A stretch of 64,000 nt of DNA from Chitinophaga sp. Cy-1792 (lineage in GTDB: Bacteria; Bacteroidota; Bacteroidia; Chitinophagales; Chitinophagaceae), in NCBI RefSeq assembly GCF_011752935.1, contig NZ_VWWO01000003.1, positions 992,001 to 1,056,000 of the forward strand. Reading direction: 5' to 3'. The notes under the pieces are model-generated. The model worked only from the letters and a program-made list of their open reading frames with translations, was not told where the DNA came from and searched no databases. Of the stretch, positions 52,944 to 61,170 are shown piece after piece; positions within the stretch are counted from its first letter, which is position 1; every line of letters starts with the position of its first letter. Both the position numbers and the translations under genes were made by a program.

Positions 52944-53471
52944 TCACTTCATTTTAATTCCGGAGCGCTTTTTTTGACGCTCGCGTTGCCTTAACTGTGC
53001 CCAGGATTTATCAACGGCAGCTCTTCGCTCCTTTATATATTCCTTCATCTCTTCACTTTTTTCATATCCTACCTGTCTGTCAATCACCAATAAAAATGCA
53101 ATCAGACCAAACAGGAGCATGCCTCCGCAGGCAGCGATTTTCTCAGGGTCGGGATCCAATTGATTGAACGCAATAAGTCCACAGATGACACTCGCTACTA
53201 CCCAGCCTCCGGCCAATACAAATAGCAATCCTTGAGCAAATGGAGGTGCTGGTTTAACGGGATAAACTACTTCCGTCATATCCACATCCTCTTCTTCCTC
53301 TTCTTCTTGCTGTGTGGCTGTTATTTGTGGTTCCTCCGCTTGTCTTGCCGGGGGAGCTGGAAGCATAAAAAGCGCGTTGCAATAATTGCATTGAGCCAGG
53401 TCATTGCGTTCAGGAATGAGTTTAACATCAGAACTACCACATTGAGGACAGGTTAGCGCAAGCATTTCCAT
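52944..53471 (-). CDS. Zinc-ribbon membrane protein, tandem copy B
   Basis: A 175-residue protein. Residues 1-38 are the same as copy A up to MLP, with cysteines 8/11 and 28/31. It then has its own acidic linker (EEEEEEDVDMTEVVYP), two transmembrane helices (FAQGLLFVLAGGWVVASVIC and GMLLFGLIAFLLVI) and a basic tail (RQRERQKKRSG). The divergence after the zinc ribbon suggests the two copies now have separate roles or that the ribbon is under selection. Function unknown. Confidence 0.75.
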   Translation of the reverse strand: MEMLALTCPQCGSSDVKLIPERNDLAQCNYCNALFMLPAPPARQAEEPQITATQQEEEEEEDVDMTEVVYPVKPAPPFAQGLLFVLAGGWVVASVICGLIAFNQLDPDPEKIAACGGMLLFGLIAFLLVIDRQVGYEKSEEMKEYIKERRAAVDKSWAQLRQRERQKKRSGIKMK

Positions 53472-53553
53472 GGATATAAGGGATAAGGTTGGTGTAAAGT
53501 TAACAATCCTGCATCAAGGATAAAAGGAATCAAGGGAAAAGTGTGGATTGAAT

Positions 53554-53595
53554 ACAAAGGCAAAGGCATCACTCCCGCGGTGCTTTTGCCTTTGT
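53554..53595 (-). terminator. Long hairpin after SMI1/KNR4 gene
   Basis: ACAAAGGC pairs with GCCTTTGT around an inner AAAGGCATCAC-tccc-GCGGTGCTTTT. The inner part is the fourth member of the AAGGCA...TGCCTT terminator family. It lies 110 nt past the SMI1/KNR4 stop. Confidence 0.65.
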
Positions 53596-53704
53596 CAGAA
53601 CGCTTGTCCTTTATGCTCCCCAGTGGGAATTATTTGGAACGGATTATGTCTTTTTATCTGAAATACATTTTGTTTAGGTGTTAACTTGTAGCTAAATGGA
53701 TGGC

Positions 53705-54370
53705 TCATCCCATTGCCCGTTTTTGAAGGATGACATTTCTTTTCATCTTTTGTATCCATTTAGTCATAACGCCTTTGCGGGGTTTATACTTAGGCATTTT
53801 AGGATATTTGCGCCATCCTGGGTACCAGAATGGTACTACTGGTGTATTGTATTGTCGCTTACTGTGTATATCCAGAAATTCTCGCAAGAAAGTTTCTGCC
53901 AGCGTGAATCCATAGAAGATAATATCATTTCCGTACATGGATAATACCGGATGTCCAGGTTCATCAATCATTATAAAACGATGACCCCATACCGGAAAAA
54001 TCCGTGAAATGTTTCTAGCCTTTAATAGCGCAGGGGTAGTATGTGTTGATTTGTAGATCCACTCAATTCGGCTACGAATTTTATTTAAGTCTTCCGGATA
54101 GGAATAGAATATTCTGGACATATCCTCATTCAAATCAGGGTGCGGTTCCAGCCCATTCATGGTACGATAAAAATTGCGGAGCGGCTCAGGGAAAGTATAT
54201 CCCATCTCTTGTTCAAATGCATGTAACATGTCAGCGGAAAGGCCAGGTTTCCATTTGGTGCCGGGTAGAATGTATGAACCAAAATTTTCGTTCGGCTCAG
54301 TATTTTCCCAGGCAGATTCTGTTTTGGTCTTTAGATATTCAAAAAAGGCAGTGGAATTATTTGTTTTCAT
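53705..54370 (-). CDS. SMI1/KNR4 (SUKH)-family protein
   Basis: A 221-residue soluble protein. The SMI1/KNR4 fold is seen in ADMLHAFEQEMGYTFPEPLRNFYRTMNGL (split, about 45-73), the stretch IFPVWGHRFIMIDEP and GNDIIFYGFTLAETFLREFL. Such proteins are common immunity proteins of polymorphic toxin systems, including T6SS toxins, though many are of other function. No toxin gene is beside it, so it is an orphan in this window. The C-terminal ~50 residues are basic and rich in proline and lysine. Ends with a shared terminator. Confidence 0.75.
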   Translation of the reverse strand: MKTNNSTAFFEYLKTKTESAWENTEPNENFGSYILPGTKWKPGLSADMLHAFEQEMGYTFPEPLRNFYRTMNGLEPHPDLNEDMSRIFYSYPEDLNKIRSRIEWIYKSTHTTPALLKARNISRIFPVWGHRFIMIDEPGHPVLSMYGNDIIFYGFTLAETFLREFLDIHSKRQYNTPVVPFWYPGWRKYPKMPKYKPRKGVMTKWIQKMKRNVILQKRAMG

Positions 54371-54475
54371 AGGTTAGACAAAAGAGAGGTATTTAGAATG
54401 TTTGACAGAATGATGTCGGATTATGGAAAAGCCTAAAGCTTAGGCTTGGAGTGGGAACTCATTGACTACAAACAA

Positions 54476-54503
54476 AAAAGGCACCGCTTCCGCGATGCCT
54501 TTT
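54476..54503 (-). terminator. Terminator of the tRNA operon
   Basis: On the minus strand AAAAGGCATCGC-ggaa-GCGGTGCCTTTT followed by TTG: a 12-bp stem with one mismatch-like G-T pair and T-run, 29 nt past the tRNA-Leu end. Same family as those at 14424, 50609 and 53562. Confidence 0.8.
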
Positions 54504-54531
54504 AGCTTTTTCAGGACGCCAGTCCTTTGTG

Positions 54532-54617
54532 TACCCCAGATGGGAGTCGAACCCACACTTGCATTGCTGCAAACGGGATTTTAAGTCCCGCGTGTCTACC
54601 AATTCCACCACCAGGGT
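54532..54617 (-). tRNA. tRNA-Leu (UAA)
   Basis: An 86-nt tRNA with a long variable arm. Acceptor stem ACCCTGG/CTGGGGT with two G-T pairs, D arm GTGG...CAC, anticodon stem CGGGA/TCCCG with loop CTTAAAA (anticodon TAA) and T arm GTGGG-TTCGACT-CCCAT. The CCA end is not encoded. It lies 5 nt after tRNA-Gly in the same direction. Confidence 0.95.
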
Positions 54618-54622
54618 ATCTG

Positions 54623-54695
<73 letters not shown>

Positions 54696-54754
54696 TTATC
54701 TTTGTAAGATCTTTTCCGCCGATTCAGCCCCTATGGCTTGTTTCGTTGGGATTG

Positions 54755-54784
54755 CAAAGATAGGAATCTTTTTGAATCTACAAA
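54755..54784 (-). promoter_or_regulatory. Bacteroidota-type promoter of the tRNA operon
   Basis: On the minus strand: TTTG (54784-54781), 18 nt, TATCTTTG (54762-54755), which fits the Bacteroidota housekeeping promoter TTTG / TAnnTTTG. Transcription would start near 54748, giving a leader of about 50 nt to tRNA-Gly. Confidence 0.75.
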
Positions 54785-54818
54785 TTTTTTTTCGAATTGA
54801 TTCAAAGATTTTTATGCA

Positions 54819-55652
54819 TTAAGGATTAAAAGTATAACTGTACTTTACCATCCCTAACAGCTCTTTCCCTTTACCATAGCAGGTTTCCTTGTCCGGTAAC
54901 CCCTGCTGGCTATACGTATATTCCCATATCGTATAACTGGAAGTAGCCATGTTTACAGCCGTCATTTTTGCCATTTTATCCCCGGAATACTCAAAAATAT
55001 AGTCCGGCAACATCTTCTTCTTCAAACTATTATAGCTGTAAATATCTGTCAGCTGACCCTGTTTATCGTAATTATAAAACGTCTTCTTTCCATTTAACGG
55101 TTGCTCTTCTATCACCTTACCTGTACTATCTGTCTTAAACCTGATCACCAGACTATCACTAGCCGCCGATTTTCTGCGTACCATACTCAGCAGCCTCCCC
55201 GTCGTATCATACTGATAACTCCGCGTCTCCTCAAACTTCATCTTGCTATCCGTCGCCTGGGAACTACTGCTGATATACTGCAGCCTGCCATTGTCGTCAT
55301 AACGGTACTGGGTAATCGTAATGCTGGAATTGGTGCTGTCTATCGTCTTGCTCAGCAAGCCTTTGGCGGTAAATGTACTCACCAGCACTTCATAGCCGGT
55401 AGCTGTACTGTTAGTTTCTGAACGCAGCTGACGATAAGTCGGATTAATTATCCGGATACACCTGAAATCCTTATCCGGCTCACTCGTAGGATCATACGTC
55501 TGCACACGCTGTGTAGCCACTTTCTGCTCCTTCAGCTGCGACATATTAGCCACCGTACGTTGCGTATTGACAATGTCCTGGAAATAGTACTGGCTGGAAG
55601 CCGGACCTGCCGCCCCCAATAAACATAATATGATAAATGATATCCGCTTCAT
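54819..55652 (-). CDS. Exported protein with YD-repeat-like strands
   Basis: A 277-residue protein. The start at 55652 (MKRISFIILCLLGAAGPASSQ) gives a clean signal peptide. A longer frame opens at TTG 55703 but adds a non-signal lead. The body has recurring strand pairs RYDDNGRLQYISSS, YQYDTTGRLLSMV, YNYDKQGQLTDIYSY and EYTYSQQGLPDKE, the Y-D-x-x-G-x-L pattern of YD/RHS-like repeats, in four to five copies. It may be a secreted or surface beta-structure. It is much too short for an RHS toxin. Upstream, the divergent DUF3667 gene lies 286 nt away. Function unknown. Confidence 0.7.
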   Translation of the reverse strand: MKRISFIILCLLGAAGPASSQYYFQDIVNTQRTVANMSQLKEQKVATQRVQTYDPTSEPDKDFRCIRIINPTYRQLRSETNSTATGYEVLVSTFTAKGLLSKTIDSTNSSITITQYRYDDNGRLQYISSSSQATDSKMKFEETRSYQYDTTGRLLSMVRRKSAASDSLVIRFKTDSTGKVIEEQPLNGKKTFYNYDKQGQLTDIYSYNSLKKKMLPDYIFEYSGDKMAKMTAVNMATSSYTIWEYTYSQQGLPDKETCYGKGKELLGMVKYSYTFNP

Positions 55653-55938
55653 GAAAAGACAATCCTCTTTTGGTAACTTTTGCAAATTAAACGCAAAATT
55701 CAATTTAAAATTTTTGATATGTTTGATTTTCCCGGATATTGGTCATGGAAATATTTTTATATCTTTAATCCAGAAACTGATAAGCCCATCCCGAAGTCTG
55801 CATCATCTCTACATTCAGGTCTATGCCAGGTGCTTTTTATATGTTTTCAGTAAGATGATGATATGGTCAGATGTCCGGGAAATATTTTTATATCTTTGAT
55901 TTTCAAACTGCTTATACCCAATCAAAATCTAAATATCT
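55653..55938. promoter_or_regulatory. Intergenic region with two promoter-like direct repeats before DUF3667 gene
   Basis: GGAAATATTTTTATATCTTT occurs twice, at 55747-55766 and 55878-55897, each preceded by a GATAT...GGTCA segment. Each copy ends in a -7-like box (TATCTTTA 55760-55767; TATCTTTG 55891-55898). Copy 1 also has TTG 18 nt before it (55739-55741). Two tandem promoters for the gene at 55939 are likely. The rest of the 286 nt shows nothing clear. Confidence 0.55.
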
Positions 55939-57099
55939 GTGAAGTCGCAACCTTTAAGGAAAGATAAACATTGCCTGAACTGTGGATTTGAAGTACCCGG
56001 AAGATATTGTACCGAATGCGGACAGGAAAATACCGTACAACACGAAACTTTTAGTCACCTGGTAAAACACGTGGTAATGGATATCTTCCATTACGACTCC
56101 CAATTCTTTACAACACTCAAATACCTGCTGATCAGACCTGGATTCCTTACCAGGGAATACATGGCCGGAAGAAGAGTAAGATATGTAAACCCAATTAAAC
56201 TATACGTATTCGTATCATTTGTATTCTTTTTTACCATCTTCGGGATATTGGGCCATACCGGTGTGATCGACGAAAATAACCTCCATAAAACACCGGCAAT
56301 AAACGTCAGCAATGAGGACAATGCAGCAGAAAGAAAAAAAGATAGTACTGCCAATGCTACTGACGCTACCAGGTACCACTATAAACCGGCGTCGGCTGAT
56401 AGCACGGCTATAGCGGCCATAGACAGCCCCAAACATCCGGAGGTTTCCGAAAAAAATTCGCAGTATGCAGCGTCCGCCGCGCCATTGGCAACAGCGCACC
56501 GGAAAAAATCAAAAACGGAAGCAGCAGCAACAGATTCAACAAAAGCACATAAATCTGATGAACGCCACGATTACCTAAAAGAATATGACGAGGCTCAAGC
56601 CAAATTAACACCTGCAGAGCAGGATAAAGGATTGTCAAAATTCTTTACACGCAGGCTCCTCAAAGCAGGTACCAAACTTCAGAGTGAGCATGGCGATATT
56701 AACGCAGATGAAATTGTATGGGAATCCTTTAAGCACAATGCACCTAAATTTATGTTTGTGCTGATGCCATTATTCGCATTAATGATGAAGTGGTTGTACG
56801 CACGCCGTAAACAGTTTATGTACGCAGATCATGCCATATTCGCATTGCATTTCCACTCTTTTGCATTCATGCTGTTCCTGATCGCTGGCGTACTCGCATG
56901 GATATTCCCCATCATTCCGGCATATACCATTTCATTCTGGATCCTTTTCGCTTACCAGACACTTGGACTCTATAAAAATTACGGCCAATCATTCCGACGT
57001 TCACTGTTTAAATCAGTACTGCTTACAATTGCCTACTTCTTCATTGTTACTTTTGTAATGGCACTGGGTGGAGCGTTGTATATCGGCCTAATTGTGTAA
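55939..57099 (+). CDS. DUF3667 membrane protein with zinc ribbon
   Basis: A 386-residue protein, GTG start. The zinc ribbon CLNCGFEVPGRYCTECGQ (Cys 12, 15, 24 and 27) precedes the conserved LIRPGFLTREYMAGRRVRYVNPIKLY (split, about 65-92) and a transmembrane helix (VFVSFVFFFTIFGILG). A poorly conserved acidic/serine-rich loop follows, then three further membrane helices in the C-terminal third (KFMFVLMPLFALMMKWLY, FAFMLFLIAGVLAWIF, SVLLTIAYFFIVTFVMAL). This is the usual DUF3667 arrangement of Bacteroidota. Function unknown. The crotonase gene follows after 9 nt, which suggests co-transcription. Confidence 0.83.
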   Translation: MKSQPLRKDKHCLNCGFEVPGRYCTECGQENTVQHETFSHLVKHVVMDIFHYDSQFFTTLKYLLIRPGFLTREYMAGRRVRYVNPIKLYVFVSFVFFFTIFGILGHTGVIDENNLHKTPAINVSNEDNAAERKKDSTANATDATRYHYKPASADSTAIAAIDSPKHPEVSEKNSQYAASAAPLATAHRKKSKTEAAATDSTKAHKSDERHDYLKEYDEAQAKLTPAEQDKGLSKFFTRRLLKAGTKLQSEHGDINADEIVWESFKHNAPKFMFVLMPLFALMMKWLYARRKQFMYADHAIFALHFHSFAFMLFLIAGVLAWIFPIIPAYTISFWILFAYQTLGLYKNYGQSFRRSLFKSVLLTIAYFFIVTFVMALGGALYIGLIV

Positions 57100-57108
57100 A
57101 TTTCAATA

Positions 57109-57888
57109 ATGGAACCTCAATACTTAATCATACACCAGCAAGTGGCGCCTTTTGTAGCGCACGTACAGCTCAACAGACCCAAAGAACTGAATGCGCTGAA
57201 CCTCGAACTCATGGGCGAACTCAGAGATGCCCTGAAATTACTCGACGCCGACGACCAGGTAAGGGCCATCGTTATCAGCGGCAATGAAAAAGCTTTTGCC
57301 GCCGGTGCTGATATCAAACAAATGGCCGATAAAACAGCCATCGATATGTATAATATCGATCAGTTCAATACCTGGGATACAATTAAAAAAACTAAGAAAC
57401 CACTGATAGCTGCTGTCAGCGGTTTTGCATTGGGCGGAGGTTGTGAACTCACCATGCTATGCGACATGATCGTTGCCAGCGAAACGGCACGCTTCGGACA
57501 ACCGGAAATAAAACTCGGCATCATGCCCGGCGCCGGAGGTACCCAGCGACTCACACGCGCCGTCGGTAAAGCCCTCGCCATGGAAATGGTGCTCACCGGC
57601 CGTTTTATTACCGCACAGGAAGCACTCTCCGCCGGACTCATCAATAAAATTGTACCTGTAGAACTGTTCCTCAACGAGGCGATTAAACTGGCTGCTGAAA
57701 TAGCTACCATGAGCCCCGTAGCAGTGAAAATGGCGAAAGAAGCGGTGCTCAAGGCATTCGACGCCACCCTGGATGAAGGCTTACATTTCGAACGTAAGAA
57801 CTTCTACCTCCTCTTTGCCTCCGAAGACCAGAAAGAAGGAATGCAGGCCTTTGTAGAAAAACGATTACCAAACTTTAAAGGAAGATAA
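57109..57888 (+). CDS. Enoyl-CoA hydratase/isomerase (crotonase) family protein
   Basis: A 259-residue crotonase. The oxyanion hole is [11 protein letters not shown] (about 62-72) and [12 protein letters not shown] (about 103-114). Both catalytic glutamates of the hydratase family are present: Glu113 (GGGCE) and Glu133 ([19 protein letters not shown]). It hydrates trans-2-enoyl-CoA to 3-hydroxyacyl-CoA in fatty-acid or amino-acid breakdown. No other beta-oxidation gene lies nearby in the window, so which pathway is open. The preceding DUF3667 gene is only 9 nt away. Confidence 0.93.
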   Translation: MEPQYLIIHQQVAPFVAHVQLNRPKELNALNLELMGELRDALKLLDADDQVRAIVISGNEKAFAAGADIKQMADKTAIDMYNIDQFNTWDTIKKTKKPLIAAVSGFALGGGCELTMLCDMIVASETARFGQPEIKLGIMPGAGGTQRLTRAVGKALAMEMVLTGRFITAQEALSAGLINKIVPVELFLNEAIKLAAEIATMSPVAVKMAKEAVLKAFDATLDEGLHFERKNFYLLFASEDQKEGMQAFVEKRLPNFKGR

Positions 57889-57984
57889 TTTAAATATTAT
57901 TAAACATTTTATTATTTGAGTTGTTAACCCCTTTAAACCTGCATAAACCGGAAGGTTCCTATTTGTGCAGGGTAATTCCCATAT

Positions 57985-58533
57985 ATGCGAAAAGTACTTC
58001 CAGGAACCTGTTGGCTGCTTACTGTTTGTTGCATCTTGTTTGGTTCTGTAACCCATGTCTCCTGCAATAGCCGTGTACAGCAGGTTAGAGCAATTGTAAT
58101 GTCCGACGACCTTACTCCTCCCGAAATGGATACCATGAGGCCCATTCCGGATACCATCCATGCCCAGATCATCAGTGCATGGAATGCCTTCGATACCCTT
58201 GAAGGCCGCTACCCGGAAGATGTAGACTTCCTCAACAAAGAACCCCTGAAATCAAGATTGACCAAACTCCTGGGCGATACCCTGGGCATCTTTACACAAC
58301 GGTTTCAGGTGACGCCACCACTCGAAGAAGAAAATGAAGTCCTCTTCGATGAAGGCTATGAACCCGGCTTTGCCAACACAGAAGCCGCCGCCGTAGCCAT
58401 AGATATGCAGGATGATATCATCTACGCAGGCGTCTATGCAGGCCACCAGCTCCGCATCTTCAGCGAAAGAGGGGATACGCATTACCCTAAAAAACTCCAG
58501 ACCTGGATAAAGAAGTTTAAAAAGAATAAATAA
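57985..58533 (+). CDS. Small probable lipoprotein of unknown function
   Basis: A 182-residue protein with a hydrophobic N-terminus and a possible lipobox THVSC (Cys about 27). The rest is acidic and soluble, with PPEMDTMRPIPDTIHAQIISAW and a C-terminal AIDMQDDIIYAGVYAGHQLRIF stretch. I do not recognise a family. It lies 96 nt after the crotonase gene and ends before copy 3 of the three-hairpin repeat. Plain coding composition and start context support a real gene. Confidence 0.65.
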   Translation: MRKVLPGTCWLLTVCCILFGSVTHVSCNSRVQQVRAIVMSDDLTPPEMDTMRPIPDTIHAQIISAWNAFDTLEGRYPEDVDFLNKEPLKSRLTKLLGDTLGIFTQRFQVTPPLEEENEVLFDEGYEPGFANTEAAAVAIDMQDDIIYAGVYAGHQLRIFSERGDTHYPKKLQTWIKKFKKNK

Positions 58534-58537
58534 TCTA

Positions 58538-58598
58538 CGCGAAGCGAATCCGCCCAGAAGGGGCGGAACAAAAAAACCGGTAGCGAAGCTACCGGTTT
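58538..58598 (-). repeat. Composite three-hairpin intergenic repeat, copy 3 (diverged)
   Basis: On the plus strand: CGC-gaa-GCG (58538-58546), then TCCGCCC-agaag-GGGCGGA (58549-58567) with GCGGAAC at its end as in copy 2, then AAACCGGTAGC-gaa-GCTACCGGTTT (58574-58598). The order of small hairpin, GGAAC-bordered GC-rich hairpin and long GAA-loop palindrome is the same as in copy 2, but the stems have different sequences. It lies between the convergent genes of the small lipoprotein (+) and tex (-). The last hairpin is followed by CAAAAAAAT and, on the minus strand, is followed by TTTTTTTG, so it may also terminate. Confidence 0.7.
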
Positions 58599-58661
58599 CA
58601 AAAAAATAATATAATCTGTCGAATTATCTACTCTTTGTAAATAAAATTCCCAGCGTATCTT

Positions 58662-60932
58662 TTAATTAAATTTATTCTTCAACGCCGCCAGCTTCGCCTG
58701 AAAATCATTCAACGGCGCTTCTTTAGCCGCCGGCTTATCCTTACGTGGCTGCTGATTACGCGGACCCTGCTGCTGACGCTCCTGTCCACCGCCATGTGCC
58801 GGTTTAGGACTATTATCCTTCATGGATAAAGATATGCGCTTGCGCGCTGCATCTACTTCCAGTACAGTTACCTGTACTTTCTGGTTCAGCTTCACGGCCT
58901 CGTTAGGATTGCTGATGAATTTGTTGGACAAATGGGAGATATGTACCAGGCCATCCTGTTTCACCCCAATATCAACAAAGGCACCAAATGCAGTGATGTT
59001 GGTAACCACGCCTGGTAATACCATGCCCGGTTTTACATCTTCCATTTTATGAATACCTTCTGCATATTCGAAGATAGAAATCTCGTCACGTGGGTCGCGA
59101 CTAGGTTTCGCCAGCTCTTTCAGGATATCTTCCAGTGTCAGCAAACCTACTTCTTCACTCACATATTCTTTAGCATTGATGGTTTTACGGAGATCGTCTT
59201 TACCCATCAGGTCCTGAATGCTGCAATGCTGCTTGGCGGCCATCGCTTCCACAATAGCATAGCGCTCAGGGTGAACGGCGGAATTGTCCAGCGGATTATC
59301 CCCGTTTTCAATACGCAGGAAGCCCGCGCACTGCTCAAATGCTTTCTCTCCCAGACGATGCACTTTCTTCAGCTGCATACGGTTGCTGAAAGCACCATTT
59401 TCCTTGCGGTATTTTACAATGTTATCTGCCAGCGACGGACCCAGACCTGAAATATAAGCCAGCAGGTGCTTGGAGGCAGTATTGAGGTTTACCCCTACGT
59501 TGTTCACACAGGAAACCACCACACGGTCCAGGCTCTGCTTCAGGTTCGACTGGTTCACATCATGCTGGTACTGACCAACACCGATGGATTTAGGATCGAT
59601 CTTCACCAGTTCAGCCAGCGGATCAATCAGCCTGCGGCCGATAGATACTGCACCACGAACGGTTACATCCTGATCAGGGAATTCCTCACGGGCAACTTCT
59701 GACGCAGAATATACAGAAGCTCCGCTCTCATTTACCATGAAAACGTTGATCTTCTTACCAAAATCTATTTTCTTAACAAATTCTTCTGTCTCACGGCCAG
59801 CAGTACCATTACCTACTGCTATGGCAGCGGTATCATAACGGTCTACCCATTTTTTCAGTAAAGCTTCTGCATCATCACGCTTGTAATTCTTTTCCAGCGG
59901 GAAAATTACATCATGGTCCAGCATATTACCCTGGTTGTCCAGTGCAACGGTTTTACAGCCGGTACGGTATCCCGGGTCAATGGCAATAACTGCTTTAGGG
60001 CCAAGTGGTGCTGCCAGCAGCAACTGACGCAGGTTCTCTGCGAATACGTCGATGGCTTCTCCGTCAGCTCTGTCTTTCGCAGAGGCACGGAATTCGTTCT
60101 CCAGCGACGGACGCAGTAAACGTTTGTAGGAATCAGCAGCAGCCTTGCTTACCTGTTCGGCAGCAGCGCCTTTACCACTTACAAACTGTTTGCTGATAAT
60201 ACCCATTGCATCCTCTTCTTCAGGTGCAATAGAGCTGAACAGAATACCTTCTGTTTCTGCACGCAGAATAGCCAGTACACGGTGAGAAGGCATTTCCTTC
60301 AGATCTTCCGAAAAACCGAAATAATCTTTGTATTTGCTGCCTTCCTCTTCCTTGCCTTCCACTACTTTGGATGTCAGCTTGCCGGTGTTGGTAAACAGCT
60401 TACGCAGTTTGTCCCTGCACTCGGCATTTTCATTGATCCACTCTGCAATAATATCCCTGGCTCCTTTCAGCGCTTCTTCTGAATTAGCTACCTGTTCGTT
60501 GATAAATGTTTCTGCTGCAGAGATATCACCGTCCTGCTGGTCAAATAACATTTTGGCCAGTGGCTCCAGACCTTTCTCAATTGCAACAGTAGCGCGGGTC
60601 TTGCGTTTTGGTTTGTATGGCAGGTAGATGTCCTCCAGTTCTGCCAATACCCAGGTAGATTCCAGTTTGTCCTGTAATTCAGGCGTCATCTTCTCCTGGT
60701 CGGTAATCGTCTTGATAATAAAGTCACGACGATCACTCACCTCCTTGTAACGCTTCTGTAAATCCTCTATACGCGCAATCTGCACCTCATCCAGACTGCC
60801 GGTTACCTCTTTACGGTAACGGCTGATGAAGGGTACTGTTGAGCCTTCAGACAACAGGGTCATAGTATTCTCCGCCTGCCTGGACGAGATACCCAATTCC
60901 GATGAAATAAGTGCAATGTGTTTCGGATCCAT
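58662..60932 (-). CDS. tex: Tex-family RNA-binding transcription accessory protein
   Basis: A 756-residue protein. The start at 60932 (MDPKHIALISSELGI) is chosen: a longer frame adds 22 residues outside the conserved N-terminus. Tex N-terminal helical part (STVPFISRYRKEVTGSLDEVQ), YqgF/RNase H-like domain (AVIAIDPGYRTGCKTVAL), double helix-hairpin-helix (LAYISGLGPSLADNIVKYRKENG, split) and C-terminal S1 domain (GAFVDIGVKQDGLVHISHLSNKF, split) are all visible, followed by a Q/P/K-rich tail. It is thought to act in transcription and RNA metabolism. Confidence 0.95.
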   Translation of the reverse strand: MDPKHIALISSELGISSRQAENTMTLLSEGSTVPFISRYRKEVTGSLDEVQIARIEDLQKRYKEVSDRRDFIIKTITDQEKMTPELQDKLESTWVLAELEDIYLPYKPKRKTRATVAIEKGLEPLAKMLFDQQDGDISAAETFINEQVANSEEALKGARDIIAEWINENAECRDKLRKLFTNTGKLTSKVVEGKEEEGSKYKDYFGFSEDLKEMPSHRVLAILRAETEGILFSSIAPEEEDAMGIISKQFVSGKGAAAEQVSKAAADSYKRLLRPSLENEFRASAKDRADGEAIDVFAENLRQLLLAAPLGPKAVIAIDPGYRTGCKTVALDNQGNMLDHDVIFPLEKNYKRDDAEALLKKWVDRYDTAAIAVGNGTAGRETEEFVKKIDFGKKINVFMVNESGASVYSASEVAREEFPDQDVTVRGAVSIGRRLIDPLAELVKIDPKSIGVGQYQHDVNQSNLKQSLDRVVVSCVNNVGVNLNTASKHLLAYISGLGPSLADNIVKYRKENGAFSNRMQLKKVHRLGEKAFEQCAGFLRIENGDNPLDNSAVHPERYAIVEAMAAKQHCSIQDLMGKDDLRKTINAKEYVSEEVGLLTLEDILKELAKPSRDPRDEISIFEYAEGIHKMEDVKPGMVLPGVVTNITAFGAFVDIGVKQDGLVHISHLSNKFISNPNEAVKLNQKVQVTVLEVDAARKRISLSMKDNSPKPAHGGGQERQQQGPRNQQPRKDKPAAKEAPLNDFQAKLAALKNKFN

Positions 60933-61056
60933 GTTTAATTTTTTTGGGATGCATTTCTGACTGTTTAAAATCCAGGCTGTTACCTTCGTCCCAGGCAAGG
61001 GAATCAGGCACCATAGCCCACAGCAGAAAAAACTGATCTCATAATTTTATAGGTCG

Positions 61057-61086
61057 CAAATGTAATTAAAATGGCCTTTTTCGCAA
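61057..61086 (-). promoter_or_regulatory. Bacteroidota-type promoter of tex
   Basis: On the minus strand: TTG (61086-61084), 19 nt, TACATTTG (61064-61057), an exact TAnnTTTG. Transcription would start near 61050, giving a leader of about 118 nt before the tex ATG at 60932. Confidence 0.7.
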
Positions 61087-61170
61087 GAAAAAGAAATTAA
61101 CAGTTTCTAGCATGGATATTGCGCTGATCTGCCCGCCTGATGGACTTTTTTTAACTATTTTTACGGCAAT

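Noticed and set aside
54819..55652. RHS/YD-repeat toxin
   Set aside because: Only four or five weak repeats, a plain signal peptide, and no C-terminal toxin or immunity gene.
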